Shown piece after piece: positions 1 to 7,928 of a DNA stretch of 64,000 bases; the first letter of the stretch is position 1; every line of letters starts with the position of its first letter. The stretch is taken from contig NZ_JABBFZ010000001.1 in the NCBI RefSeq assembly GCF_012927125.1, positions 558,001 through 622,000 on the forward strand. The letters run 5' to 3'. The translations under genes were made by a program, and so were the position numbers. Below the pieces are notes generated by a model. The model saw only the letters and a program-made list of their open reading frames with translations, did no database searches and had not been told where the DNA came from. This stretch comes from Paraburkholderia antibiotica. GTDB lineage: Bacteria > Pseudomonadota > Gammaproteobacteria > Burkholderiales > Burkholderiaceae.

Positions 1-1
1 G

Positions 2-1318
2 ACGACCGTCGAGCACATCGAGCGCATCACGCAACTGATTCTCGACATCTGCGGCGGCGAAGCGGGTCCGGTCGACGATCAGATCGTCAACGTACCGAAG
101 CGCGAGGCGGTGAAGATGCGCGTTGCGCGCGCGAACCGCATCATCGGTGTCGCGATCAGCGCGGACGAGATCGCGCTGATCTTCACGCGTCTCGGCCTGT
201 CGTTCGAACGCGATGGCGACACGTTCTCGGTGATGCCGCCGTCGTACCGCTTCGACATCGAGATCGAAGAGGACCTGATCGAAGAAGTCGCGCGTATCTA
301 CGGCTTCGAAAAGATTCCGGCGAATCCGCCGGTCGCGGCGAGCGAAATGCGCGCGACCAACGAGACGCAGCGCTCCATTCACACGATCCGCCACGAACTC
401 GCCGCACGCGATTACGCCGAAACGGTGAACTTCAGCTTCGTTGACACCGAGTGGGAACAGGATTTCGCGGGCAACGACAACCCGGTGCGTCTGCTCAACC
501 CGATCGCGAGCCAGCTGTCGGTGATGCGCACGACGCTGTTCGGCAGCCTGATCCACGTGCTGCGCACGAACCTGAACCGTCGCGCCGCGGACCGCGTGCG
601 CGTGTTCGAGGCAGGTCGCGTGTTCCTGCACGATCCGTCGATCAAGGCAGGCGAGCTGACGGTCGAAGGTTTCGCGCAGCCGAAGATGATCGGCGCGCTG
701 GCCTATGGTCCCGCGCTCGACGAGCAGTGGGGCGCATCGACGCGCACGGTCGACTTCTTCGACGTGAAGGGCGATATCGAGGCGCTGGTCGCGCCGGCGG
801 TCGCGCGCTTCGTGAAGGCCGAGCATCCGGCGCTGCATCCGGGGCGTAGCGCGCGTATCGAACTGAATGGTCGCGCGGTCGGCTGGATTGGCGAATTGCA
901 TCCGCGCTGGATGCAGAAATATGATTTACCGCATGCGCCGATTCTGTTTGAAATCGAAGCGGAAGCATTAATGCAGCGAGTACTGCCGATTCCTTCGGAT
1001 GTATCGAAATTCCCGCCGGTGCGACGCGATATCGCGGTGGTCGTCGAGCAGAAAATCGAGGTCCAGGCGCTGCTCGACGAGCTGCAGAAGGCGCTGTCCG
1101 AGCCTGTCTGCAAGAGCGTCCAGAAGGTTGCACTTTTTGACGAATTCCGTCCAAAATCAAACACTTCCGGTGGTCTGGCCGCGCACGAGAAAAGCCTTGC
1201 GTTCCGTGTGACCTTGCAAGATACTGGCGGAACCCTTCAGGATGAAACGGTCGATCTGGCTATTCAAACTCTGGTAGAACGTCTGGCTCGAGTATATGGC
1301 GCACGGTTGCGCGGATAA
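2..1318 (+). CDS. pheT: Phenylalanyl-tRNA synthetase beta subunit, C-terminal part
   Basis: The frame is open from the left edge, so only the last 438 residues are visible. The beta subunit forms the alpha2beta2 cytoplasmic enzyme that charges tRNA-Phe. The visible part holds a B5-like domain with an acidic stretch ([12 protein letters not shown], near residues 64-75 of the visible part), the core beta-subunit region, and a C-terminal ferredoxin-fold anticodon-binding domain starting near [12 protein letters not shown] and covering about the last 95 residues. It is followed by ihfA and a MerR gene, the usual pheS-pheT-ihfA order. An internal ATG at 110 is not the real start, because homologous sequence continues upstream of it to the edge. 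Confidence is high from family resemblance and synteny. Confidence 0.96.
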   Translation, partial: TTVEHIERITQLILDICGGEAGPVDDQIVNVPKREAVKMRVARANRIIGVAISADEIALIFTRLGLSFERDGDTFSVMPPSYRFDIEIEEDLIEEVARIYGFEKIPANPPVAASEMRATNETQRSIHTIRHELAARDYAETVNFSFVDTEWEQDFAGNDNPVRLLNPIASQLSVMRTTLFGSLIHVLRTNLNRRAADRVRVFEAGRVFLHDPSIKAGELTVEGFAQPKMIGALAYGPALDEQWGASTRTVDFFDVKGDIEALVAPAVARFVKAEHPALHPGRSARIELNGRAVGWIGELHPRWMQKYDLPHAPILFEIEAEALMQRVLPIPSDVSKFPPVRRDIAVVVEQKIEVQALLDELQKALSEPVCKSVQKVALFDEFRPKSNTSGGLAAHEKSLAFRVTLQDTGGTLQDETVDLAIQTLVERLARVYGARLRG

Positions 1319-1386
1319 CCGCATTTGACAATTGCACGGCTGTTTCCGCATCCATTGTTTTATGCTTGGCGCGCCATTTGATAGAT

Positions 1387-1797
1387 ATGAATGAAATGAA
1401 CTCGAGTGATTTCGAAGCCCTTCTTACGGCGCAACGCAGCGCCATGATTCGAGATATTCCGACATCACCCGCCGCCGTTTCCAGTGAAACGCCGACGCTC
1501 ACCAAAGCGGAACTTGCCGAGTTGCTGTTCGACAATGTCGGGCTCAACAAGCGGGAAGCGAAGGACATGGTCGAAGCGTTCTTCGAAGTGATCCGCGACG
1601 CGCTGGAGAGCGGCGACAGCGTCAAGCTGTCGGGCTTCGGTAACTTCCAGCTGCGCGACAAGCCGCAGCGTCCGGGGCGCAACCCGAAGACCGGCGAGGC
1701 GATTCCGATCGCCGCGCGCCGCGTGGTGACGTTTCATGCAAGTCAAAAGCTGAAGGCGCTCGTCGAGAACGGCGCCGAAGCGAGCTTCGCGCGCTGA
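1387..1797 (+). CDS. ihfA: Integration host factor subunit alpha
   Basis: This is a DNA-bending HU/IHF-family protein that pairs with IHF-beta in recombination, replication and sigma-54 transcription. The core begins at [23 protein letters not shown] and contains the DNA-binding arm motif [14 protein letters not shown]. From the ATG at 1387 it is 136 residues, longer than the roughly 100 residues usual in enterobacteria because of an N-terminal extension of about 35 residues; such extensions are common in Burkholderia. An ATG at 1366 would add seven residues, and a later ATG at 1444 is also possible, so the start is uncertain. It lies 68 bases after pheT and is probably co-transcribed with it. 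Confidence 0.93.
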   Translation: MNEMNSSDFEALLTAQRSAMIRDIPTSPAAVSSETPTLTKAELAELLFDNVGLNKREAKDMVEAFFEVIRDALESGDSVKLSGFGNFQLRDKPQRPGRNPKTGEAIPIAARRVVTFHASQKLKALVENGAEASFAR

Positions 1798-1839
1798 TCG
1801 CTGGCGCGCTTTCGCGCAACCCATCACGGCTAACTGACG

Positions 1840-2259
1840 ATGACAGCGACGATCGAAAAAGTCGTGTTGCCTCCGATTCCGGCTAAGCGCTACTTCACGA
1901 TTGGTGAGGTCAGCGAACTATGCGGCGTGAAGCCTCATGTGCTGCGTTACTGGGAGCAGGAGTTCACCCAGTTAAGGCCGGTCAAGCGGCGTGGCAATCG
2001 CCGTTACTATCAGCATCACGAGGTGCTGTTGATCCGGCGGATTCGTGAGTTGCTGTATGAGCAGGGTTTTACGATCAACGGTGCGCGCAACCGGCTCGAT
2101 TCGCATGGCGGTGGTGGCGGAGCTGAGCCGATGGTCGATGAAGGCGAGGGTGCTGGCGCACCTGTGATGCAGGCGCCGGCATCGTCGGCAACGGTGGCGG
2201 TCGATGTCGATAAATTGCGCAAGGAACTGCAGAGCGTGATCGATCTGCTGGGCCACTAG
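1840..2259 (+). CDS. MerR family transcriptional regulator
   Basis: This 139-residue protein has an N-terminal MerR winged-helix DNA-binding domain (about residues 17-85). It begins FTIGEVSELCGVKPHVLRYW and continues through RRYYQHHEVLLIRRIRELLYEQGF. A glycine-rich linker (GGGGG near residue 90) and a short C-terminal helix follow. No cysteine or ligand-binding domain typical of metal-sensing MerR proteins is visible, so the signal is unknown. MerR genes of this type sit directly after ihfA in many proteobacteria, and the gap here is 42 bases, so it probably belongs to the pheT-ihfA transcript. Confidence 0.9.
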   Translation: MTATIEKVVLPPIPAKRYFTIGEVSELCGVKPHVLRYWEQEFTQLRPVKRRGNRRYYQHHEVLLIRRIRELLYEQGFTINGARNRLDSHGGGGGAEPMVDEGEGAGAPVMQAPASSATVAVDVDKLRKELQSVIDLLGH

Positions 2260-2346
2260 TCATTGTCTGTTTGCTTCGTCCCTTCGCTTTGTTCGTGTGG
2301 GGCAGTTCTAATCGAATGAAGTGTCTGTTATAATTTTTCTTCTGTT

Positions 2347-2427
<81 letters not shown>

Positions 2428-2431
2428 AATC

Positions 2432-2466
2432 AAGGCCTTATGGATGTACATCCATAAGGCCTTTTT
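2432..2466 (+). terminator. Terminator behind tRNA-Pro (perfect 32-base palindrome)
   Basis: A fully symmetrical palindrome of 32 bases (2432-2463, arm starting AAGGCCTTATGGATG) runs into a T tract. It lies nine bases after the tRNA CCA end and fits an intrinsic terminator of the tRNA transcript. Confidence 0.8.
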
Positions 2467-2573
2467 CGTATTCTTCGTTTGACCCCAACATTGACCCCAA
2501 CGCGGCGTGAAGCTGCAAATCCATAAGGATGAGAAAGACGGGGGCGATGGAGGGGCTCGACATTGGGGATGCA

Positions 2574-3374
2574 ATGCGATTCAGTCAGCGGACGGGCGTG
2601 GTTGCCATACCGGAGACGTTGAAGCCGGAAGCGATGCCCGATGACTTGCGAAATACGCTTTGGAACGCAGCGGAGTTGAATGTCCGCCAATCTGAATTCG
2701 GGGCAATCACTCATGCCTATTGGGTGGACTTCATCAAAAAGCCCATCAATACGCGCCCGTTTTACCACAACACCGTCAGGAATACGTGGAGCTATCAGAA
2801 GGCATGGGAAGTTTTTCGATCCGATTTTCTCCGCGTCGCGTGGAGCGGCGTTTATGATCGAGTCGAGTTCTTGATCAATCTTTTGCCGCGACTTGCCGAA
2901 CCATTCGATCAGGCGTTGGCGCGCGAGTTAGCCGCATATCGCATCGTTCACAAACAAGTAGTCCCGATCACGTCTGCTGCAGAAGTAGAAGCCCTTGAAG
3001 ACGCGCTGTCGCAGCGCGACGCTTATGATGGGGTGCAGACACACATCGCATCGGCGCTTGCGCACTTGAGCAACCGCCAAAATCCCGACTATCGCAACTC
3101 GATCAAGGCGTCCATTTCCGCTGTCGAGGCTGCTGCTGCTGTGATCGCTGGTAAGCCTGGTGCAACGCTAGGGGCGGCGCTCGCTACCCTAGAGAAAGAG
3201 CGGAAGCTTCATGGCTCGCTCAAAGCAGCCTTCTCCGCGCTATACGGCTATACGAGCGACGCAAACGGCATCCGTCATGCGCTCATGGACGAGCCGGACC
3301 TCACTGCGGCAGATGCTAAGTTTTTCTTGCTCACGTGCTCTTCTTTCGTCAACTACTTGAAATCGCTTAACTGA
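2574..3374 (+). CDS. AbiJ-NTD4 domain protein (abortive-infection-like)
   Basis: The N-terminal part (MRFSQRTG, then DDLRNTLWNA) matches the AbiJ-NTD4 pattern found at the front of abortive-infection-type proteins. The C-terminal part (YRNSIKASISAVEA, then FSALYGYTSDANGIRHALMDEP) is the all-helical module that usually follows it. I chose the ATG at 2574 (266 residues) because family members begin at MRFSxR; in-frame ATGs at 2529 and 2547 are alternatives. The family was defined on the phage-resistance protein AbiJ, so a role in defence is inferred, not shown. It is the first gene behind tRNA-Pro, a common spot for defence genes. Base composition is less GC-rich than the flanking core genes. 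No partner gene is obvious. Confidence 0.8.
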   Translation: MRFSQRTGVVAIPETLKPEAMPDDLRNTLWNAAELNVRQSEFGAITHAYWVDFIKKPINTRPFYHNTVRNTWSYQKAWEVFRSDFLRVAWSGVYDRVEFLINLLPRLAEPFDQALARELAAYRIVHKQVVPITSAAEVEALEDALSQRDAYDGVQTHIASALAHLSNRQNPDYRNSIKASISAVEAAAAVIAGKPGATLGAALATLEKERKLHGSLKAAFSALYGYTSDANGIRHALMDEPDLTAADAKFFLLTCSSFVNYLKSLN

Positions 3375-3466
3375 TGAAGCGCTGTAGCGGCGCGGCCATT
3401 TTGCGCGAGGATTGACATAGAGAGGAAAGTGCTGCGCGCGCTGATTTTGGCACCGCTTCGCCAGTT

Positions 3467-4192
3467 CTAGCCAAGAGGCTTTGGGTTTAGCTGTGCATCG
3501 AACATGCCCACAAGGACCTCTCCCGGGGTGCCCGCAATTTTCTTGATTGAGAACGTGTACTGCCAGACGGCGTCCCGAAGTGCACTGAATTTGGAAGCAA
3601 ACACAAGAACGTCCTCTGCCCGGTAATGATATTTCGCGGTAGTGCCAGAAAACGGGTCTTCCGCATTGGCCTGCGGATAGGGATGGTTGCGGTTCGCGAT
3701 GTACTCTGACGCGAACAAGAAATTTCCATACGAGCGACTGTTTACAGTGAAGCTGTAGGCTTGGCCGTGAGCGATCTCGTCCCGGCGACGCGAAGCCTCT
3801 CCGAAAGCATCGATCAGGCTACGCAATCGCTTCCCAGCCTTCGCTTTCCAGTGATGCCCGAAATATATTTCCGCTGCCGCTTTGATCGCTTCTCGACGTG
3901 CGCCACCGCTAACGATTGAGCCGAACGTACGCCTGACTGCTACGTACGACCCCGATTCGCACTCGCAGAGAATCAGGTACAACGTCACGAGGGCTGATTC
4001 CGCACTTTCCCAAGCGCTCAAAGCCGCGCCGACCGCGCGGAATATTTCATCCTGGGATTTACTGCCGACCGTAGCTGGCGACGGTGCTTCCCAGTACTTT
4101 TTGGAGAATGGAGATTGGTCGGCGGCCAAGGCGACCCGCACAGCATCAAGCTGAGCCATGACTTCATTTATATCTGGCGTCAAATCGCTCAA
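3467..4192 (-). CDS. Unknown protein with HEPN-like RX4H motif
   Basis: I do not recognise a named family for this 241-residue soluble protein. It has helix-rich sequence from residue 48 to 145, including an amphipathic segment (WESAESALVTLYLIL), and ends that region with RRRDEIAHG. Arg137-x4-His142 has the form of the R-x4-6-H motif of HEPN ribonucleases. No signal peptide or membrane segment is seen. It lies nine bases downstream of the next minus-strand gene (stop at 4202) and may share its transcript. It converges with the AbiJ-like gene. A HEPN fold is only a suggestion from one motif in a helical context. Confidence 0.6.
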   Translation of the reverse strand: MSDLTPDINEVMAQLDAVRVALAADQSPFSKKYWEAPSPATVGSKSQDEIFRAVGAALSAWESAESALVTLYLILCECESGSYVAVRRTFGSIVSGGARREAIKAAAEIYFGHHWKAKAGKRLRSLIDAFGEASRRRDEIAHGQAYSFTVNSRSYGNFLFASEYIANRNHPYPQANAEDPFSGTTAKYHYRAEDVLVFASKFSALRDAVWQYTFSIKKIAGTPGEVLVGMFDAQLNPKPLG

Positions 4193-4201
4193 TCCAATTG
4201 A

Positions 4202-4558
4202 TCAGATTCGAGGAAGGTCCAGCATTGTTCTGCCCGGGTGATTCGCGGCGTCTGCTGTTTCAATACCTTCGAGGCCGCCCGGATAGACAACAACAGTTAC
4301 TTGCGGGCCTAGCACTGTCTGACCTTGTACGGGAAATACTGTCCATACCTCGTCACCGCCTTGGATAGCATCCACTGCGCGAATTACCTCGTCAATACCC
4401 GGGCCAGCAGGGTTAGCCCACTGGTTGTTCCGAGGGTTGACCTGCCCCCATCGAACGTGTGTAACGCGGTCATTGGCGGCGTTAATTCGCACCCCGTCGA
4501 TTACGTAGATGGACATGCCGGTCTCCGAATCTATCTTCCTCTCGTACCATCGTGGCAC
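4202..4558 (-). CDS. Small protein, possibly DUF3892-like
   Basis: This 118-residue protein starts with GTG (reading PRWYERKIDSETG after the first residue). An ATG fourteen codons further in is an alternative start. The central block, with RVTHVRWGQVNP, DEVIRA and DEVWTVF motifs, resembles the pattern of DUF3892 domains, which have no known function; the match is by eye only. No signal peptide or membrane segment. It sits between the HEPN-like gene and the DUF1493 gene on the same strand and may be part of one islet operon. Confidence 0.55.
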   Translation of the reverse strand: MPRWYERKIDSETGMSIYVIDGVRINAANDRVTHVRWGQVNPRNNQWANPAGPGIDEVIRAVDAIQGGDEVWTVFPVQGQTVLGPQVTVVVYPGGLEGIETADAANHPGRTMLDLPRI

Positions 4559-4631
4559 GCACGCGCCCCGTCGCAGCAGGAGGCATATGCGGACTCGCCT
4601 GCTAGTTTTGCGCGTGTCCCTGATTCCAGCC

Positions 4632-5009
4632 TCAAGCGCCTCGTTGACTCGCTTGCGCCTCTAGCAGTTCGGTATCCCACCGGCCGAATCGCATCGCATC
4701 GGCCAACATCCCAAGCGTTAGCGGAACGAGCGTGGACTGACGGAAACGCTTCGAGAAAATGCCGAGTACCGAACTCACCACGTCGAGACCATCTGGTCCG
4801 AAGTAGCGGTCATATGGAAAGCCTTGCGCCTGCACACCAAAAGTCTCGGCCCATTTGTCGATAAATTCGATCGCATCCACGCCGGTTAGGCCAAGGTCTT
4901 CTTCGAGGCGAGATGTAGGCGTGACCGTAAGTCGGCCAAATACGGGCTTGCCCAATTCCTTGCGAGCAAACGCTTCGAGTTTGTCCCAAGTCTCATCCGT
5001 CATGGTCAC
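4632..5009 (-). CDS. DUF1493 family, acyl-carrier-protein-like
   Basis: This 125-residue protein resembles DUF1493, a family with an acyl-carrier-like helical fold. The motif RLEEDLGLTGVDAIEFIDKW (near residues 34-53) lies where acyl carrier proteins have the DSL phosphopantetheine site, but no serine follows the aspartate, so modification is unlikely. The GTG at 5009 overlaps the TGA of the upstream STM2901-family gene; an ATG at 5003 is an equally good start. This tight overlap implies translational coupling. DUF1493 and STM2901 genes are known to travel together, which supports both calls. Function is unknown. Confidence 0.75.
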   Translation of the reverse strand: MTMTDETWDKLEAFARKELGKPVFGRLTVTPTSRLEEDLGLTGVDAIEFIDKWAETFGVQAQGFPYDRYFGPDGLDVVSSVLGIFSKRFRQSTLVPLTLGMLADAMRFGRWDTELLEAQASQRGA

Positions 5010-5437
5010 AATACTTGGTCCTCAGGTCGCACGAGGCGGTTATACGACTGCACAGTATGAACCATGATCATGAAGGCCTCGCCCGCCAGCACGACTACGC
5101 CGATAACCGGTATGGTCCGACCGACAAATGCTCCGAGGTTCCTCGTAAAGGCGATCCTGACTCCCTGGACGCCCACACGGGTAATTGTGGGTAGCCTTAC
5201 GCGTACATCGAAAGGTAGAAGTTTGCGTGAGGCAAGCGATGCGACGGATGTTCCGGCTGTGGCACCGCCGAGCTTGCCCGCAACAGGGATCACATTCTGG
5301 CCAAGCAGCACAGCGGACGCGGCAACGAGATCATCGATGCCAAGTTCCTTGCAAGTCTGGTCCAATGCAATGAAGAAAAACAACTCTGCAGGTGTCAAAT
5401 CTCTGTGTCGAAAATATGCGTATCGATTTTCACTCAT
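5006..5437 (-). CDS. STM2901 family protein
   Basis: This 143-residue protein shows the STM2901-family pattern. It starts with a charged segment followed by LTPAELFFFIALDQTCKELG (residues 14-33), then a glycine/alanine region with ATAGTSVASLASRKLLP, and ends with a hydrophobic stretch GAFVGRTIPVIGVVVLAGEAF (about residues 102-122) that could be a membrane segment. The ATG at 5437 gives a natural start. Its stop overlaps the start of the DUF1493 gene. The family is named from a Salmonella gene; no function is established to my knowledge. Confidence 0.8.
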   Translation of the reverse strand: MSENRYAYFRHRDLTPAELFFFIALDQTCKELGIDDLVAASAVLLGQNVIPVAGKLGGATAGTSVASLASRKLLPFDVRVRLPTITRVGVQGVRIAFTRNLGAFVGRTIPVIGVVVLAGEAFMIMVHTVQSYNRLVRPEDQVL

Positions 5438-5639
5438 GAGCGGCCCTAAAATCCGTCGAAATGAAGACGGAATGAGAATATCAAACTAGCCATTCATCAC
5501 CATGTACAGTGAATATGGGCCGTCAAAATCGCCCCCCGTCCTGCGCTTCTGATGTCATTGATTCTCGATGGCGGCGGCGAGGGGTTGAGGCCACTCAACC
5601 TTCCCCCTCTTTCCTTGACCGTATCCATATAGAAAAAAA
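5438..5639. other. Islet intergenic region
   Basis: No open frame of note. It contains an imperfect hairpin around 5579-5612 (GGTTGAG/CTCAACC core with flanking GGGG/CCCC). It should also hold the promoter of the STM2901-family gene, but no clear -35/-10 pair stands out. Confidence 0.5.
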
Positions 5640-6115
5640 CTAGCCTGCTGGTGACTGGAGATGGGCATTCGAGCGGTATTCATCTAGACGGCGCAGAAAG
5701 CCTTGCACTTCTGCGGGCGACATCCATGCGTTAAGTTCCGCGCCGGACTTCTCATTAAATCTGAGCTTCCAAACCCTCAGTTCGCCCGGCTTATAGCTCG
5801 CGGCCAATCGACGAAGATACGGCTCGGAAACTTCAAATGTCACATGCTCCGTGTACGTGCATCCGCCATAACCTGACCCGGAACAATCGACTACATCCCT
5901 TCCGATAATGGTCAGCGGCACCATCTTCGGGCCATCTAGCGTTTCATAGTTGACTGTCTCGTAGAATTTCCACGAAGGGCTTTGATAGCTGATGTACTCG
6001 TAGAACTGGCGCTTGCGGGCAGCCCACTCCTATTCACGATTTCATCGATCGGGCCGGAAGCGGTTGCTAGCGCCGCAGTGTTGACAAGCGTCAGTGCCAG
6101 AATCAGATATTTCAT
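5640..6115 (-). pseudogene. Exported protein gene broken by a one-base frameshift
   Basis: The ATG at 6115 opens a secreted protein with a signal peptide (MKYLILALTLVNTAALATAS). After about residue 29 the frame goes wrong near 6027-6031 and stops at 5936. Another frame, beginning EWAARKRQFYEYISYQSP, continues without a stop to 5640 and includes GRDVVDCSGSGYGGCTYTEH, with an end rich in charged residues. Adding one base at the junction (for example a third G) joins the two parts into one protein of about 158 residues. So this is either a real frameshift or a sequencing error. Five bases separate it from the lysozyme-like gene upstream, so the two were probably one operon; a periplasmic partner or immunity role is inference only. 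Confidence 0.65.
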
Positions 6116-6120
6116 GGCTG

Positions 6121-6561
6121 TCAGTGCGTGAGGAACGGCGCCGCTTCTTCGCATCGACGACTTATCAAACCTCGCACACGCACTGCACGTAGGCGCCGGC
6201 CATGAGCGTCGCGGGGATGCACATAAATATTTTGGGCCATCTGGTTTGCAACATCGCCGAACTGTCCTCGATTGGCGGCCTCCAGTACCAGCCCGGCACC
6301 GGTTGCTCCCGTGTTATAGGTAAAGCTCACGAGGGCATCGAATTGTTCCTGTGTTAGAGCGTGGTTCGTGACCCGGTTTCTCACAGCGTTTTCTGCGGTT
6401 CGGACACCTGTGGCGAGTTGAGCGTCCACATCTGTGGGACTTACGGGACGGCGGAACTCCTCGGCTGTGCACGGGCCAGTGTGCACAAGCGTGCCTATGC
6501 CATAAGTGCAGTTGTTAGCAGTCCAACCGGCGCTGCTTAATCTCATGGACGCGTTTGCCAT
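6121..6561 (-). CDS. GH24 lysozyme-like protein lacking catalytic segment
   Basis: The ATG at 6561 is preceded by GAGGAAAG, a good ribosome-binding site, and gives 146 residues. The part NNCTYGIGTLVHTGPC plus LTQEQFDALVSFTYNTGATG is typical of GH24 phage-type lysozymes, which cut peptidoglycan. In these enzymes a catalytic Glu and Asp lie about 15 and 6 residues before the Thr of the T-x-G-x-G motif. Here those positions are Ala4 and Trp13, and the N-terminus is too short, going from MRLSSAGW straight into TANNCTYG. An internal in-frame deletion is the simplest reading, and activity is doubtful. A longer frame up to 6741 does not supply the missing residues. Confidence 0.75.
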   Translation of the reverse strand: MANASMRLSSAGWTANNCTYGIGTLVHTGPCTAEEFRRPVSPTDVDAQLATGVRTAENAVRNRVTNHALTQEQFDALVSFTYNTGATGAGLVLEAANRGQFGDVANQMAQNIYVHPRDAHGRRLRAVRVRGLISRRCEEAAPFLTH

Positions 6562-6767
6562 GCTTTCCTCTTCTAAATTTGGCAGGACCAATCTAGCAGA
6601 GGATTCATCGAGACGGCCATTCCAGCGCCAATTTGGGCTTGGCCTATTCAGAGTTGCTTTATCAAAAAAGAAAATGGGAACGGCGAACCGAGGTTCGTCA
6701 TTCCCAATGTCGCTGCTGGCCATAGACAGGGTTCGCAGCACACGCTTTCACGCCGTCAGCACACCCT

Positions 6768-7901
6768 TCATCCCCGTCCCAACGCCACAAACCTCTCCAG
6801 ATGATGATCCTCATCCCCCAACTGATGATCGATCATCACGAGGCGCTTCGCGTAATGCGCAAGCGGCAGCTCCCATGTCATGCCGATGCCGCCATGCAAC
6901 TGAATGCATTCCTCGGCGACCAGCGTACCGATCCGCCCGATGCTGTACTTCGCCGCCGACACCGCGCGCTCGCGCGCGGTGCGTTCACCATCGAGCGCGG
7001 CTGCCGCATTGATGACCGCCGAGCGTGCCTGCTCGATTTCGAGCAGCAGGTCGGCCATCCGGTGCTGCAACGCCTGGAAGCTGCCGATTGGCACACCGAA
7101 CTGTTTGCGCGTGCGCAGATAGTCGAGCGTGTAGTCTTTCGCGACGTCCATCGCGCCGACCGCTTCCGCGCACAGGGCGAGCACGCCGCAGCTCACTGCG
7201 TATTCGAGCGTCGCGAAGCCTTGATCCGCGGAGCCGAGCAGGGCGTCGTCGGCGAGTGCGACGTTGTCGAAGCTCACCTCGGCGGCGCGTCCGCCGTCGA
7301 TCTTGCGATAGCCGCGCACGTTGACGCCCGTCGCGTCGCGCGGTACGACGAATAGCGTGATGCCGGCTTCGGCATCGTCGTCTCCACTCGTGCGCGCGGA
7401 GACGAGAAAGTGCGATGCATGCTCGCCATGCTGGACCACCGCCTTCGCGCCGTTCAACGTCCACGTGTTGCCGTCGCGCTGCGCGCGCGTGGTCGCGACA
7501 CGCGCGAGTTCGTAGTGGCTGTCCGGTTCGCCATGCGCGAGCGCAACGATCTGCGAGCCGTCGATCAGCGAACTCACCATCGCTTTCTGCGCATCGTTGC
7601 CGCTGCGCGCCAGCGCGCGGCCGACAATCAGCGTATCGAGAAACGGCTCGACGACGAGGCCCCGACCGAGGCACTCGAACACGACAGAGATATCGAAGCC
7701 GCCGCCGCCAAAGCCGCCGTCCGCCTCGTCGAACAATGCGCCGATCACGCCGAGCTCGGCGAAGCGCGCCCACAGTTCGGTGCTGAAGCCTTGCGCCGAA
7801 CGCGCGATCGCGTCGCGTGTCGCAAAGCCGTACTGCTCGCTGACAAACCGGTTCAGCGTATCCGCCAACATGCGGCGATCTTCAGTGTGCTGAAAATTCA
7901 T
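6768..7901 (-). CDS. pimD: Acyl-CoA dehydrogenase, pimeloyl-CoA dehydrogenase small subunit type
   Basis: This 377-residue FAD-dependent acyl-CoA dehydrogenase has the usual N-terminal helical domain, a middle beta domain (ALAHGEPDSHYELARVAT, then FLVSARTSG) and a C-terminal helical domain ending with QLHGGIGMTWELPLAHYAKR. It resembles PimD, the small subunit partnered with PimC in dehydrogenation of pimeloyl-CoA and other dicarboxylyl-CoAs. It follows the large-subunit gene after 27 bases, so the two should be co-expressed. It is the last gene of the operon, and the low-GC islet starts directly after its stop. Exact substrate is inferred from the paired arrangement. Confidence 0.86.
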   Translation of the reverse strand: MNFQHTEDRRMLADTLNRFVSEQYGFATRDAIARSAQGFSTELWARFAELGVIGALFDEADGGFGGGGFDISVVFECLGRGLVVEPFLDTLIVGRALARSGNDAQKAMVSSLIDGSQIVALAHGEPDSHYELARVATTRAQRDGNTWTLNGAKAVVQHGEHASHFLVSARTSGDDDAEAGITLFVVPRDATGVNVRGYRKIDGGRAAEVSFDNVALADDALLGSADQGFATLEYAVSCGVLALCAEAVGAMDVAKDYTLDYLRTRKQFGVPIGSFQALQHRMADLLLEIEQARSAVINAAAALDGERTARERAVSAAKYSIGRIGTLVAEECIQLHGGIGMTWELPLAHYAKRLVMIDHQLGDEDHHLERFVALGRG

Positions 7902-7928
7902 GACATGCGTTCCGTACGTAAGCAGACC

